A DNA stretch of 64,000 nucleotides from Halicephalobus mephisto (taxonomy: Eukaryota; Nematoda; Chromadorea; Rhabditida; Panagrolaimidae): assembly GCA_009193035.1 (NCBI GenBank), contig SWDT01000043.1, positions 19,179-83,178 on the forward strand. Reading direction: 5' to 3'. Every line of letters begins with the position of its first letter. The first letter of the stretch is position 1. The position numbers were made by a program, and so were the translations under genes. The notes under the pieces were generated by a model, which was not told the DNA's origin, did no database searches, and worked only from the letters and a program-made list of their open reading frames with translations. Positions 40,601 to 55,600 of the stretch are shown one piece after another.

Positions 40601-43600
40601 AGCACATGCCCAGAGGTCGTTACTCGTTTCGAAGGCGATTTCCTTCACATCTGCCATTTCGTGCGAAATTTGGTCGTTACAAGAACAAAAATCGTCCGAA
40701 ATTTTCAAATATTCTAAATTTATGAACTTCTTTGTTGATTTTTCGAATTTTTTTCTGCAAAAATTTAATTGTTGTTTATTTTCTGCAATAAGATACAGGT
40801 CTTCTGTAGGTGTGACGTAATGCTCGAGGGTCATTGTTGTCTTCAAAGAAAGCGACATCGAAGAAGCATTTGTTTGAAAATTTAAAATTTGATTTTCTTC
40901 AAAAAGAAATGTCGGAATCAGAATTACGTAATCACTACAGCCTTCTGAATTTGATTCTGATAAATTTCCATAAGTCGAATTTAAAAGTTTTTCTATGAAA
41001 ATTCCTTTGTTGACAATGTCCAAAGGACACAGGACCAGAAACGGGCAATCTGGAAAATTCGAAAACTTCAAAATCACGTGATTTGCTTGAAGAAGGACTT
41101 TCACGACTTCTGGAGCTGTCAGATCCTTAGATAGAGAATATTTTGCACAAATTTCCAAATCTTCAGAAAGTAATTTAATAAACGAAATTCCTTTCATCGA
41201 TCTTTCACGTAAATGTCTGATCATCTCTCGGAACTCTCTGCAGAGGACAAAAACCGAACTTGACAAACTTTCCTCTTTTTCTTCGTCCATTAATTGTGGT
41301 TCATCATCATCAAAATCTTCTTCGATTAACGATTTTCCAGCAGAATCCAATTTTTCAGCCAAATAAGATCGAACAATTTGATTCATCAGATCTTTCGCGA
41401 CGTTGCAGAAGAGCTGAGAAGCCGCCGCTTCGCCTCTGGAGACGCTCACGCTGTGGACCTTCGCTCGGTACCATTCCGACTTCAGAACTGTTATTACTTG
41501 TTCACACCATTCCACATCGACATCCAGATTAGCCGTCGCAGTCTGAGCCCAATATCTGATGTATCCTAGGTAGTTTTGAAAAACAACATCGAGATTCATA
41601 TCGAACGATTCTAAATATCTTTGTTGTTCTAGTGGATTCTGGGTCGTTCTCACCACGAAATCCATGTACCGTATCTTCACTCCGATGGCGGCAGACAAAC
41701 AATCGTAAGAGTCCTCAATCAAGGTGTTCAGCGTCAGAAGGTCCCAAGATTTACAAATCACCTTCTCCGACCTCATTTTCAGCCATTGATGAACTAGATC
41801 CACTGGAATTCTCAATAAGAAAAAAAATTGATGATAGAATGACGGTAAATTCATTTCTTTGAAAAATTTGTGATTGACAGTCAATTCGCTTAGGTCTTTT
41901 TTTTCGGATGGACTGGATTCTTGGAACATCTTCGGAACAGGTATAGAAGCGGCTTGAGCGTATTGTTTCGGAATCTGCAATGGAAAAGCCGCTTTTTCCA
42001 AAGTTCTTTCACAAATGGATCGGATTCTGTCCAGGACCACGGTCATTCCTCGGAGCCTCAGGGACCTCCCGACGACGTTCACGTACATGTTAGAAATCGC
42101 TTCTGAAAATTCCTCGGAATTGAAGTTCTTGATTGAACTCGATATTGGGGATTCTGAAGTCTTGAATATCGTCGGCCAGATGGACCGGGTCAGAATCGGG
42201 GACTCCGGGGACGTGGGGCTCTTGGTCGAAATCGAGTTTTTTCTTTTTCTTTTCGCATCTGTTATGATTTCGAAATATTCCTTGATCTCCAGAATCCTAT
42301 TGAAGAGTTCGTTGACGGAATTCTGCCAGACATAGAGAAGGTTAATTTTCGTGGAGACTTCTGGAGTGAATTTCGGTTCTGTTTTCGTCATGGATTTGAA
42401 AGTCGGAAAAAGTTCCAAAAATTCTTCAAATCTTTTCAGTAGTGAATTCACGGCTTCAGAAGCGTTTCTGACGTTGGAAATAACGACGGGGTGGTACGTG
42501 GCACGGAGCCAGCTGAGGTCCCGGGGTTCGGGCTTCATGTCAAATCGGAAATTCTGAATCTCAGTCAAAATTTGACTTTTTTCTTCTCGAAGACGAACGA
42601 TTTGAGCATATTGTTCAGCGACGGATCTGTGGATGTGGTTCGGAGTCATCGATCGATTGTTCAAAAAAGCAACTAGATTCAGCCAGAGGGCTTCGCCGTA
42701 CTGTAGGACCTTGTTGTCGATCTTGACGCCCTGTACTCCGCCGTCCTTGGGGATCACCAGGTTGTCTTTGTCCTTCTCCGTCTCGTTGGCCAGTTTTTCC
42801 AATTTTCTCCTTAATTCCTCGAGTTCAGGAGAAACACTTTGATCCGAAGGAGGATTCGAAAAATCCCGGTCAATTTTCACTTTAATTTTGCTTGTATTCG
42901 GTCTCAATTCTGATCTCACCGTCATGTATTCTTCCTAAAACTCTTAGTGTAAAAATTAAAAATAAAAAATAAAAACAAACCTGGTATTCTGAAAGACTCA
43001 GTTTGTGCTTCGGACTCCATTGCCTCGATTTGTGTTTCTTGTCCTTCAGCGGCTTCTGTTGTAAACTGTGTCTTCCTCTGTAACGAGGTGGTCTGTCTCG
43101 TTCTCTGAAAATAAAAATTCATATATGAAAAATTAAATAAAAATAAAATAAACTTACTTATCCAAATCAATGTCCTCACAACTGGCCGCCCGTTGCATCT
43201 GAGGATTGTTCAGGAACATTTTTGAGGTTCTTCGAGGAAATCAGAATCCTCAGAAATTAAGAAGGTTAAAAAATCAGAAAAATTTATATGGCGATCTTTG
43301 AACAATTTTTACTTGCGAGATGTCAGTCGCTTTGAGAAAAAAATTCTGGTTGCAAACAATTTTCGATTTTTTTTGTTGATTTTGTTCATATATTGGGAAT
43401 TTAAAAATAACGTTTTGTTTTACATATTATATTTTCATATACAGTCATTTCAGTAAAATAACGTAGTTTCCGATGATAATGTGTAATTTAGGAAGTTTTT
43501 TTTATCGATTAGGTGGTAATTTTCCATATATCGAAAATTTTCTAAAATTTACATTAATTTTTCTAGAACATCTTTGTAAATAAATTTATATATGAATTAA

Positions 43601-46600
43601 CATGATTTTCGATGATAATGTGTAATTTAAGAAGTTTTTTATCGATTAGGTGGTAATTTTCCATATATCGGAAATTTTCTAAAATTTACATTAACTTTTC
43701 TAGAACATCTTTTAAATAAATTTATATATGAATTAATGTAATTTTCGATGATATTGTGTAATTTAGGAAGTTTTTTTATTATTTTATTAATCGAAAATTT
43801 CACGTGCAAAAAATTGAAAAAACATTGATTCATGTAGGATATTTTCATAAACAACTTTTTTCGTAAATGTGGTTTCCAATAATAGGGAATATTTTCGTCA
43901 TTTTATTGATTGGAGATTTTGGATTAGAAATTTATGAAAAATACATTAATTTACGTGTGATTTTTCCATGAATATGACTTTCCTCGTAAACTACTGCAAT
44001 TTCTGATTAAAATTTATATTTTGACTATTTTCGATCATTCTATCCGTTAATTGATGTATTTCATATATCAAAACTTTTTGAAAAAATAATTTCTATAATA
44101 CATAGCTGTAAATGCAAATTTCTTCGTAGATTATTCCAATTTTTAATTATATATTTTTTTGATTTATTTTTTATGAATTAATTGATGTATTTCATATATT
44201 AAAACTTTTTGAAAAAATAATTTCTATAATATGCAACTATAAGTATGAATTTCGTCGTAGATTACTCTAATTTCCAGTGATGGTGTGTTTTGGCCATGTT
44301 TTTATCATTTTATCGATTGACTTATTGATAATTCTAGAATTCACTGACCGATAACTCACTTCGAATTAACGATGACTGACGAAAAGGCCAATCTCAAAGC
44401 CAGAATCGTTCTCGATGAATCCACTTGTGTAAGTTTTTAATTTTTGAAGTAATTTATATATAAAAGTTTATTTTTAAAATCAATTTATATATAAAAATTT
44501 ATTTTTAAAAGTAATTTATATATGGAAATTTATTTTTAAAATCAATTTATATATAAAAATTATTTTTTAAAGTAGTTTATGTATGAAAATTTATTTTTAA
44601 AAGTAGTTTATGCATGAAAATTTGCTTTTTAAAATCAACTTATATATGAAAAATTATTTTTAAAAGTAGTTTATGTATGAAAATTTATTTTTTTAGTTGA
44701 CTGATATTCCTGAGGATTTTTTGCGTCTTCCTGTTTCTGCTCCAAGTTCATCCCAGGCCCTGCCGCAGGGCGTGGACCCTAGGTTGATGCTCAATGGGGT
44801 TCCTTATCATCCAGTTCGTCGAGTCTACATCCCTCCGAACACCCGAGGAAGACTCCAGATCAAATTAACCTCGGCCAGGTTGACGAAGAACTACGGATTC
44901 GTCCGGATGGACCCCTACGTCCGGATTCGGGTCGGAAACGTCGTATACGAAACCCCGACGAACACCAATGGCGGGAAAAATCCTCAATGGAACTGTACTC
45001 TTGAAACTTATCTCCCGGTGAATGTCGAATCTATTTATCTCCAGATTTTCGACGAAAAAAGCTTCACTGACGATGAATGCATCGCCTGGTCCAGAATCGT
45101 CCTCCCTTTGGCCATTTTCAACGGAGAAACGATCGATGAATGGTATCCGGTTTCAGGAAGACAAGGAGAGGCCCAAGAAGGCGTCATCAACCTCGTTATG
45201 TCCTTCAGGGAGATCGATCCGGCCACTCTCCAACGTCAGCAAGAACTCGTCGACCAGATCGACCCCGAACTGGCCGCGGCTATTGAAGCTTCTAAACGTA
45301 AGTTTTTATATAAATCGCAATATTTAAAATTTCAAAAATACATTCAAAATTGCATCGAAATTTCTAAATTCTAGAAACCTTCACAATATTTAAAACAAAA
45401 AATATCTTAAAAATTGTGTCGAAATTCTCGGATTTTAAAAATTTTTAGGATTTTTGAGGAAGTTAAAAGCTGTACATTTGCTTCCTCTTTATTTCGCAAG
45501 ATTGATCTCATTTATTTCGTTTTTATATTAATTTTTTTTCGGTTAAATTAATTCAATATTTTAGTTAAGTAAGAAAAAATTAATTTAAAAAGAATTTCGA
45601 AATTAGTGGGAATCGAAAAGGAGAAAAACGGGGAGCAAATGTCGCTGAGGGACAACTGTCGCACGGCCAAATTAAAAAAGTTGATTTCACGAGGGAATTG
45701 CCAGATTTGCCATTTTTGCACTTTACTGAACTCACTCGCTCCTTCTGCGCGGGAAATTCAAAAACTATGTAATTTTAAAAATCAAAAATAATTTCTTAAA
45801 AATGTCTAGAAATGAATTTTTGGGTTTTTTCAGCTTCTGGAATTTAGGTAAAAGAAAGAAAGTTGATTTTAACAGTAAGTTGTCGAATTTGCCGTTTTTA
45901 CAAAGGTCTCTTTTTACGCGGGAAGTTCAAAAATTGCAAAAAATCCATTTTTTTAAAGTTACAAATTTTTTTTTCAGAAGAAGTACAACAAGGCCCCATT
46001 GAAATCAAGGACGAGGACGTGACCGAGATGGTGGCCATGTTTCCCAATCTCGAAGTGGACGTTATCAAAGCCATTTTGGAAGAAAAAAGAGGAAACAAAG
46101 AAGCGACTGTGACCGCTCTCATTGAACTCTCTAACGAATGAAAGATTGCTTGTCATTAATCCCTTATACGAAGTTATCTGCTTGTGATTATGCTTATTTG
46201 GCAGCTATTTTATTTATTTTGTAATCTCAGTAAATTTATTTCTAAAATCCATATATCAAAAATTTTGTAAATTGATTTTTAAAATTCATATATCAAAAAT
46301 TTGAATAAATTTATTTCTAAAATCCATGTATCAAAAAAATTAAATGTTTATTTCCGAAATCCATATATCGAAAAATTTAAATAAATTTAGTTCTAAAATC
46401 CATATATCAAAAATTTAGCAAATTTATTTCTAAAATATATATATATCAAAAATTTTGTAAATTTATTTCTAAAATTCATATATCGAGAAATTTAAATAAA
46501 TTTATTTTTAAAATTCATATATCGAGAAATGTCGGGAAAGTGCAAAGCACGAACAAGTCTATTTCTCGAGGAAAAGGAAGGCCTGTCCTCGTTGTCTCGC

Positions 46601-49600
46601 TGTCGCTGCCAGACACGGAGAAATCGATTTTGCACTCACAAGTGAAGAGTTTGTTAATCGTATAAAATGTGATTCTTGGTAATGTTCCTACCATTTTTGA
46701 CATTTCTTTCTAATGCCAAATATATTACCTACCAGATAAAACAAAAAAAGGAATAACCGGTCCGTTGTATGGTTGCGAGTGGTGCATTCGTTCCGTTTTC
46801 TTTGTTTCTTTTCTATCGATCGCGTTTTTATATTTTTATATTTTTATTTTTAAATTATTAAATTTCCAGAATTCTCGTGACATACTTACCCGCGCCGCAA
46901 TGGCATGTATCCAGAAGCTCAAAGAAGACATCAATGTCCTGGAAAAATTGTTTCCCAAAGGCCATGAACGAGTCCAGGTCGGTTTTATATGATCCGTTTT
47001 CTGGGAAATCCCAGGATTCAGAATCTTATGTTAGTTTCCACTGCATCAACAATATAAGAACAAAAAACTTTGAAAAACTGATTTTCGAAATTTTTTGTTG
47101 TAAAATTGAAAAAAATAATTTCAAAATTTTTTATTTAAAAAATTTAAATTTTATTTAAATACCCACAATCCATATATCACTAAATTCAGAATCAACTGCT
47201 CCATCTATTGGCATGTAAAATTTCTACTTTCGAAAATCCAATATCTTCAAAAAACATCGATTTTGAATCCTACTTCAAAAACTACTTCGATTTCCCGGAA
47301 AATTATTTTTTATAAATTAATTTTTATAGATCATAAATGCATCACTAGATGAGATCACATTAAAGTTCGTGAAACCGGATTCTACGAGCTATGAATTCAC
47401 CGGAAGCATTTTGGAGAACTACCCCAGGACTGCTCCTTTGTGGTTCAGCGAATCCGAGGACCCCATCATTGGATCTGTCTTGAACGAAATGTCCAGCAAC
47501 AATCAGACTCCTGGAATCCTATATCAAATCCATTTCCTGGTTTCTCGTCTTTGTGAATTGAACCAATTGACCCTTCCGGCAGAACTTTTGCAAATTGTTC
47601 CTGTAAGTTTTCATTTCGCAAACAAACCGATCCATTTTTGGAGATTATTTAGAGTTTAGCCATATTTACAGCATCTATCAATACTTTAATGTATAACTTT
47701 TAACGTACAGAGCGGACTAAGTCTTTTTACCTAATCTACTCTGCTCAAAAGTTTCTAGATTCATCTAGGAAGAACATAACTCTAAAATATTGGTTGCGAA
47801 ATTCTTGCAAAACCAAAATTGTAAACTAGTTTTACTTCTAAAAATCCGTCTTAAAACTATTTTGCAACAAAGCTAATTTTTGTTTTTTTACAATGGTTTT
47901 TAATGAGTATTATTCCAGAGTCAAGAACTGGATGAAGGAACTGGCAGTGATGAAGACATGGGAGAAGCTGTAAGTGAAAATGAAGAAGAAGAAGACGTGG
48001 AAATGTACGATGACATGGCTGATGATGTTGCTGCTTTTCAAGATGTCGCTTCTTCTGTGTCTACGGCGGATAATTCTGAAGAACTTCCTCCTGAAGCTAC
48101 TCATGTCTTGCATAGAGTTGTTCAAGCTCAACGACAACAACATCTTCGTGGTGCTCCTACTGGATCTGTTAGTGCTAATGACCGGTTGATGAAAGAACTC
48201 AAGGATATTTACAAAAGTGAAAATTTCAAAAACGGAGTATACTCTATTGAATTGGTCAAAGATAACTTGTATGAATGGGATGTGAAATTGTTCAAAGTGG
48301 ATTCCGAGAGTCAACTAGCTGCTGATTTGAAGCAACTCGAAAGAGATAAGAAACAGAATTATCTCATGTTTAAATTCCACTTTAAAGATACATTTCCGTA
48401 AGTTTTCTTGTAAATACTACAAAAATTTGGTGTTTTGAGTAGTAGGATTCTGTGAACAGTTCTAGAAACGTTCAATGGGAAGGTTTGGAATTTTCTAAAA
48501 TTCCGAAAACTTTCAGAATTTAGTGGAAATGTTTCAAATTTTCGAGAATAGTGAACTTCTAGAAGATATTGAAATCTTTCAGAATCTTGTAATTTCTTGA
48601 AAATCTTTAAAATTAAAAATTCTGGAGTTTTATCAGGTTCTGGGATTATTTCGTGACGAGGATTTTTTTGTTTTTTATAATAATAATTTCAGTTTTGAGC
48701 CCCCGTTTGTCCATCTTGTTTCCCCTACAGTTCTCAACGGTTTTGTCTTGAGTGGAGGAGCCTTGTGTATGGAGCTGTTAACTAAGCAAGGATGGACTAG
48801 TGCATATTCTATTGAATCACTCATAATGCAAATTACTGCTACTTTGGTCAAAGGAAAAGCTCGTATTTCTTTTGAAGGAAAAGTAAGAATTGTTTTGGTA
48901 ATTTATTTTATGTTTAACTTTTAGACAAACACGTACTCATTCTCGCGAGCTCAACAATCTTTTAAATCCTTGGTCCATATACATAGCAAATCGGGTTGGT
49001 ACACTCCACCTCAGTCGGACGGATAATGGTTCTGTGATACAAAACTTACCCTTTGAGTTATATAACAGTCTTTCTCTTATCTTCTGTTAATTGTTTTTTT
49101 TTTGCAATATTGTACTGTACGCGAAGGAAAAATTCCAAAATCGGTGGGCGCGTTAATTCCATTGTTTTTCTGTCTTTTCTTCCTCGGGAGGAGAAATGAG
49201 CAATTTATAAGGTAATAAAGAGATCATTGAAATCACAAAGTTTCGTCTGTTGGAATGGCTTTCATGACTTTGACAGGTATGGTTGGTCTGTCGTTGGCAT
49301 CTGTTGAAACTACACCGATTTTTTGGATGACTTTCATACCTGAATGTATACGTCCGAAAATGGTATGTTTTCCATCGAGATGTTGAGTTGGAGCTAAAGT
49401 TATGAAAAATTGACTACCATTTGTGTTAGGTCCGGAATTAGCCATTGAAAGTACTCCCGCTCCGGTGTGTTTTAAACTTTTGTGGATTTCGTCAGCGAAT
49501 CGATCACCATAGATGGAAGTTCCTCCACGACCTGGAAATTTTAGTTTTCATATATGAATTTTTGATACTAATTGATTTTAATCATTATTTAATGTATTTA

Positions 49601-52600
49601 AGTGGTCAAGATCGGTTTTGGGACAGTTATTAGGTCCTGGGGTTGGGGATTTTAGGATTTATTAGAATATTTCGATTTTAGGATGTTTCATATATTCTTT
49701 ATTATTTTTTGTTTTTATTCATTGTTTTACTACGCTTGGATAGTTAAACTTGGTTTCAGGGCAGTTGTTCAATTAGGATGTTTGGATTTTAGGATTTGTT
49801 TAGATAGTTGATATATGAAATCCGAAAAACGAACCTGTTCCGGTTGGATCTCCTCCTTGAATCATGAATTCTCGGATAATACGGTGGAATATCGTCTTGT
49901 CGTAGTATCCTCTCCTGGCCAGCTCAGAGAAGTTCCTGCAAGTCTTCGGGGCGTGATCCCAGTACAGCTCCACGAGGAAAGTTCCCATTCTGAAGTAATC
50001 CACATCATTTAAGGAATAAAATAAACAAACTTACGTTGTTTCAAATCTGACGAATGGAGGTTTATCTGACATCTTCAGAAAAAGTTAAACAAGATCGAAA
50101 AAGGTAAAAAATCTCCAATTTTTTCAAAGACAAAATCAGAAATAAAAAGAGAAAACTGGGAACAATTGGCCAAACAAGTCGAAATTCCGAAGTTTGAGAA
50201 TTGGCGCCAAATTTGAACGATCGAATTTCGTTTTGATTTAAAATTTAATTTTTTTAATTTTTATTTTTTATTTTTTTTTTAACTAAATGGTAGTAAATCT
50301 GATGTCTGAGGTTTTAAATATGGATGGGGAAAAGAATTTTGAAAATTTATCGATTTTTAAAATTTCGAATTTGTCAAAATTTAAATAATAATATTAAAAA
50401 ATATTTTAAAAACAGAAATAAATAGTATTACGAAATTGTCTCAACACGAATTTTTTAAATTTCGAAATTGTCCTAAAAATCTGAAAGTTACCAGATTTGC
50501 CGATTTTTCCATTTTTTCAAAAGTACCTCTCTCTGCGCGGGAATTCAAAAATTCCAAAAAACTAATTTTTTTCGATTTTTATAATAGTTAAAAATTAAAT
50601 AATTTTTATATATTTTTTGGATATTTCAATTCACAAAATGATAAATTTAAAATTCTTAATTAAAATAAAAAATTTTTCGAATATTCGGAAATATTGCATA
50701 ATTTTTACTTATTATATTAGATTCAGTGGATTTGGATCAGTTTCAATCAGATAATGTACTAAAATTGGAATCTAATGACGACAAACGTGGTGTTAAAAAA
50801 GTCCCAAAAATAACAAGCATGTGATGTAGTAATTTTACTTTAGTACGTTACAAAACATCACTATCGGAAAATCAAATTTTTCAAAACTAATTATGTAGAA
50901 AACTAAAATTTCATATATGAACTTTAAATTTCCATATATCAACATTTAAAATTTTACACGTAAAGATTAAAATTTCCATATATGAACATTTAGAATTTTA
51001 CACGTAAAGATTAAAATTTTCATATATGAACTTTGAAATTCCATATATGAACTTTAAATTTCCATATATCAACATTTAAAATTTTACACGTAAAGATTAA
51101 AATTTCCATATATGAACTTTTAGAATTTTACACGTAAAGATTAAAATTTTCATATATGAACACTTAAAACCTATCTGAAAATTAAAGCTACAGAAAAAAT
51201 ATCGTTACTTGATGAGTCCCTAGTTTGCTGAATTTACGGATGATAAAAATTGGTTATCGATACCTATTTTTCCAAAATAAGAATCTTCCACATGCGACTA
51301 AAGATATCAAAATCCGCTTAAGTTATGCATTTTAAAGTTCTTTTGGTTGACGTAAACAAATCTAAATAAAAATAAAAATAAAATTTTTCAAACAAAAAAT
51401 TTTAAAAAAATTTGATTTTTTTGTATATGGAGAAATAATTTTTAAATAAAATTAAAATTATTATTAGTGTAAAATGGATATATGAAAATTTAAATGTTTT
51501 TAAAAAAATTTAAAAAATCGAAAATTTAGGATACTGAAGAAAACAATACTATTTTGAAATTTAAACTTTTCTATTATTTTAAAATATATAATTTAATTGA
51601 TTCATATATAAATATTAAATTAAAATTAAATAAAAAATCGAAAATTTAGGATACTGAAGAAAACCGAATACTATTTTGAAATTTAAACTTTTCGATTATT
51701 TTAAAATATATAATTTAATTGATTCATATATAAATATTAAATTAAAATTAAATAAAAAATAAAATTAAAAATTAAAAATTAAAAAATCGAAAATTTAGGA
51801 TACTGAAGAAAACCGAACACTATTTCGAAATTTAAAATTTTCGATTATTTTAAAACACATAATTTAATTAATTCATATATAAATATTAAATTAAAATTAA
51901 ATTAAAATTTAAAATTTGAAAAAATCAAAAATTCCGATATTTAAAATTTAGAAGATCCATATATCGAAAAATCCACAACTTTTTTAAATTTACTTTTTAA
52001 TTACTCATTGACTGTTTTCAAGGTGATTACTGTAGGCTGAAATCCGCAAAAATCCCTCAAAGTAGATCGAAATTTATTTTTATTGAAATCTGAAAAATTT
52101 TCAAAGTAGATCAAAATTTGTTTTTTTTCATTATTGAAGTTTTTATTGATTTCGTTGTTCCAAAGATCACCTTGTTTTACGGCCCGCTTTGTTTATTCCG
52201 TGGAATGGATCTGATAAGGATGACAGAACTACAAAAAACGAGTCAAACCTCGCTAATTGCATTTGGAGCAATTAGAGGAGTTCCGGGAACTGCACGTGTT
52301 GATAAGGATCCAGCTGAATTCTTGATCTCCAGATCACGTTGTTTTTGGTTCTTAAAAGTGATTATTGAAAATTTTCCACAATTGCATCATTGGGTTAAAG
52401 TAAATTCTTTTTTTTCTTGATCTGAAGCCACCTACAGCTGACGATAAGCAGTGAAAGTTGAGTTATCTATTCCAATTAAGTTTCCAGAAACGTCCATCGA
52501 GGCGGAGCTTGCTTAATTGCTTTTTGATGATCTGGAACCATGATGGATATAAAAGCCACGACGAAACAACGAAGATGCTCATTTCATCGGTTTGAAGAAA

Positions 52601-55600
52601 CCTAAGATGGCACGGCACGGACATCGTCACCATCCCCACGTCAACATCAAACACTTTCGTCACGCTTTCCACGAGCACGATCATCACGGACATGGACATC
52701 TAGATCGTCACGGGGCTCATAAGCTCTTCAAGCAGTTTGCTGATCATTATGGTCATCATCTGCACGCTTCTGACTTCAGAAACCAATTCCATCACTTCGC
52801 CAAGCATCACGAACACGAACATATCAATTTCAAAGGTAAACGAACTCCTGGTTTTAGATTCATATATCAAAAATCGATTTTAAGATGCTTTGAATCTTCT
52901 CAGTGCTCTGCATCTCACTGAACATCATCACCATCACAAAAAGCATCATCCGCACCATCATAAGGCTTCTTCCAGCTCCTCCTCCTCCAGCTCCTCTTCC
53001 GAAAGCGAACATGAACATCACAAAGGATCCGGAAGCTCTTCTTCTAGCAGCTCTTCTGAATCTGAAAAAGAACATCATGGAAAACATCACGAATCTTCCA
53101 GCTCTAGTTCTTCCTCTTCTTCTAGCTCCTCTGAATCTGAGCCCGAACATCACCATCACAAGCACCATGGAAAACATCATCATCCTCATCATAAGCAGGA
53201 GGAATCTTCCAGCTCCTCTTCTAGTTCTTCTGAATCTGAGGAAGAACATCATCATGGACATGGGAAACATCATCACGTGAAGGGTCATCATGTTCACCAT
53301 CACCCTCATCACAAGAAGCACCATGAATCTTCTAGCTCTTCTTCTTCTTCTTCTTCGAGCAGTTCTTCTTCTGATTCTGAACCTGAACATCACCATCATC
53401 ACAAACATCACGTGAAGGGTCATCATCCTCATCATCATAAGAAGCATCATGAGTCTACTGATTCTAGCTCTAGCTCTTCTTCTTCTTCCAGCAGTTCTTC
53501 TGAATCTGAACCGGAACACCATCATCACAAGCATCACGGGAAGGTGCATCATGGACACCATGAACATCATCCTCATCACAAGAAGCACCACGAATCTTCT
53601 AGCTCTTCTTCTTCTTCTAGCAGCTCTTCTGAATCTGAGCCGGAACACCATCATCACAAGCACCATGGCAAGGCACATCACGTGAAGGGACATCATGCCC
53701 ACCATCACCCTCATCACAAGAAGCATCACGAGTCTTCTAGCTCTAGCTCTTCTTCTTCTAGCAGTTCTTCTGAATCTGAGCCGGAACACCATCATCACAA
53801 ACATCATGGAAAGGCACATCATGGTCATCATGGACATCATTTACACCATGAGCATCATCCTCATCATCACAAGAAGCACCACGAGTCTTCTAGCTCTAGC
53901 TCTTCTTCTTCTTCCAGCAGCTCTTCTGAATCTGAGCCGGAACACCATCATCACAAGCATCACGGGAAGGCACATCACGTGAAGGGACATCATGCCCACC
54001 ATCACCCTCATCACAAGAAGCACCACGAATCTTCTAGCTCTAGTTCTTCTTCTTCTTCTTCCAGCAGTTCTTCTGAATCTGAGCCCGAACATCACCATCA
54101 CGAGCACCATGGAAAGGCACATCACGGCCTTCATAGTCATCATGGCCATCACGGTCACCATGGACATCACCCTCATCATCATAAGAAGCATCACGAGTCT
54201 TCTAGTTCTAGTTCTTCCAGCAGTTCTTCTGAATCTGAGCCCGAACATCACCACAAAGGTAGGATTTTGTTCTTCATGAATCAATTAAATCATGTCAAAA
54301 GCTATTTTGCAGGAACCCATAAGCATCACTTACACCACGCTCACCATAAATCACACCCCCACCATCACCACCCTCATGAAGAGCATCATCACCACCATGA
54401 AGGCCATGGAAAACACCACAAGGGCCATGGAACGGGCCATGGACACCATCACAAGCACTCCCACAAGGAACATTAATCTTCGAAAACAAAAATCAACCAT
54501 CGATCGGATTTAGGATTTGAGTTTTGTAAATAAATAATTTTTTTTCGAAAATAGTAATAATTGGTTGATTTTTTGGGAGTTATGTGAATAAAATAGGGAA
54601 ATTAATAAAGTATTCAATTACATTGTTAATCATTTTCGAACTAAATCTGAAAATTATATTTTTTGAAATTTCTGAAATTGTTTAAAATTAAATAGAAACT
54701 TCTGAATTTTTCTATATTTTGATGGAAATTTTCTAAATTTTCTAAAATTTTCTTTAATTCGATAGGAGCTTCTGAAATAGTTTGAAATCAAGTGGAATTT
54801 TCTGTAATTAAATAAAAATTTTCTAAATTTTTGAAATTAAACAGAAAATTCAAAAATTATTTTTAAAAAATTCTAAATTTTTTATAATTAAACAGAAAAA
54901 TTCTAAATTTTTTGTAATTAAACAGAAATTTTCTAAATTTTTTATAATTAAATAAAAATTTTCTAAATTTTCTAAATTAAACAGAAAATTCAAAAATTAT
55001 CTTTAAAAAATTCTAAATATCTGTTTTTAGAAAATTTTCTAGGAATTTTAATTTTTTATTTTTTATTTTTACGTGGTTTTATAAAAGCTTCTAAATAAAC
55101 AGATTTATTTGATCTACATAATGTAAAAATCAGAATTGTCTGGAATTCGTTTAACGATTTGTTCAGTTGTCGAAAACGATTATTTGTACATTTGAATTCG
55201 ATTATTTCCGTCAGATTCTTTCGAATTTACATTTTTTTAAAAATTTAATGTTTTTTTTATTCAAAATTTTTTATTTTTTTACAAATGTTTAAATATTTAA
55301 AATTTTTCATATTTTTGACGGTGTCCGGATTGACTCTGATCTCGTTACAGTATAGGCTGCTGATTGTCGATTACGATACTGTAGAATTAGAAACTTTTTT
55401 TACTTCTGAACATTCTGAAAAATATTGCGTTATTTACAATTACTGGGAATCTGGAGTGGAGTTCTCAGAAGGGCCCCACGTGACGCTGGTGCTTCATGCG
55501 ACTTCTGGATACCTGCCGCATCTGGAGGAGCAGCTGAGGACCTGGGCCGGGGGGATCTCGGTTTCGGTCTTCATCCCGACCCCTGCTAACTCGTCAGGGT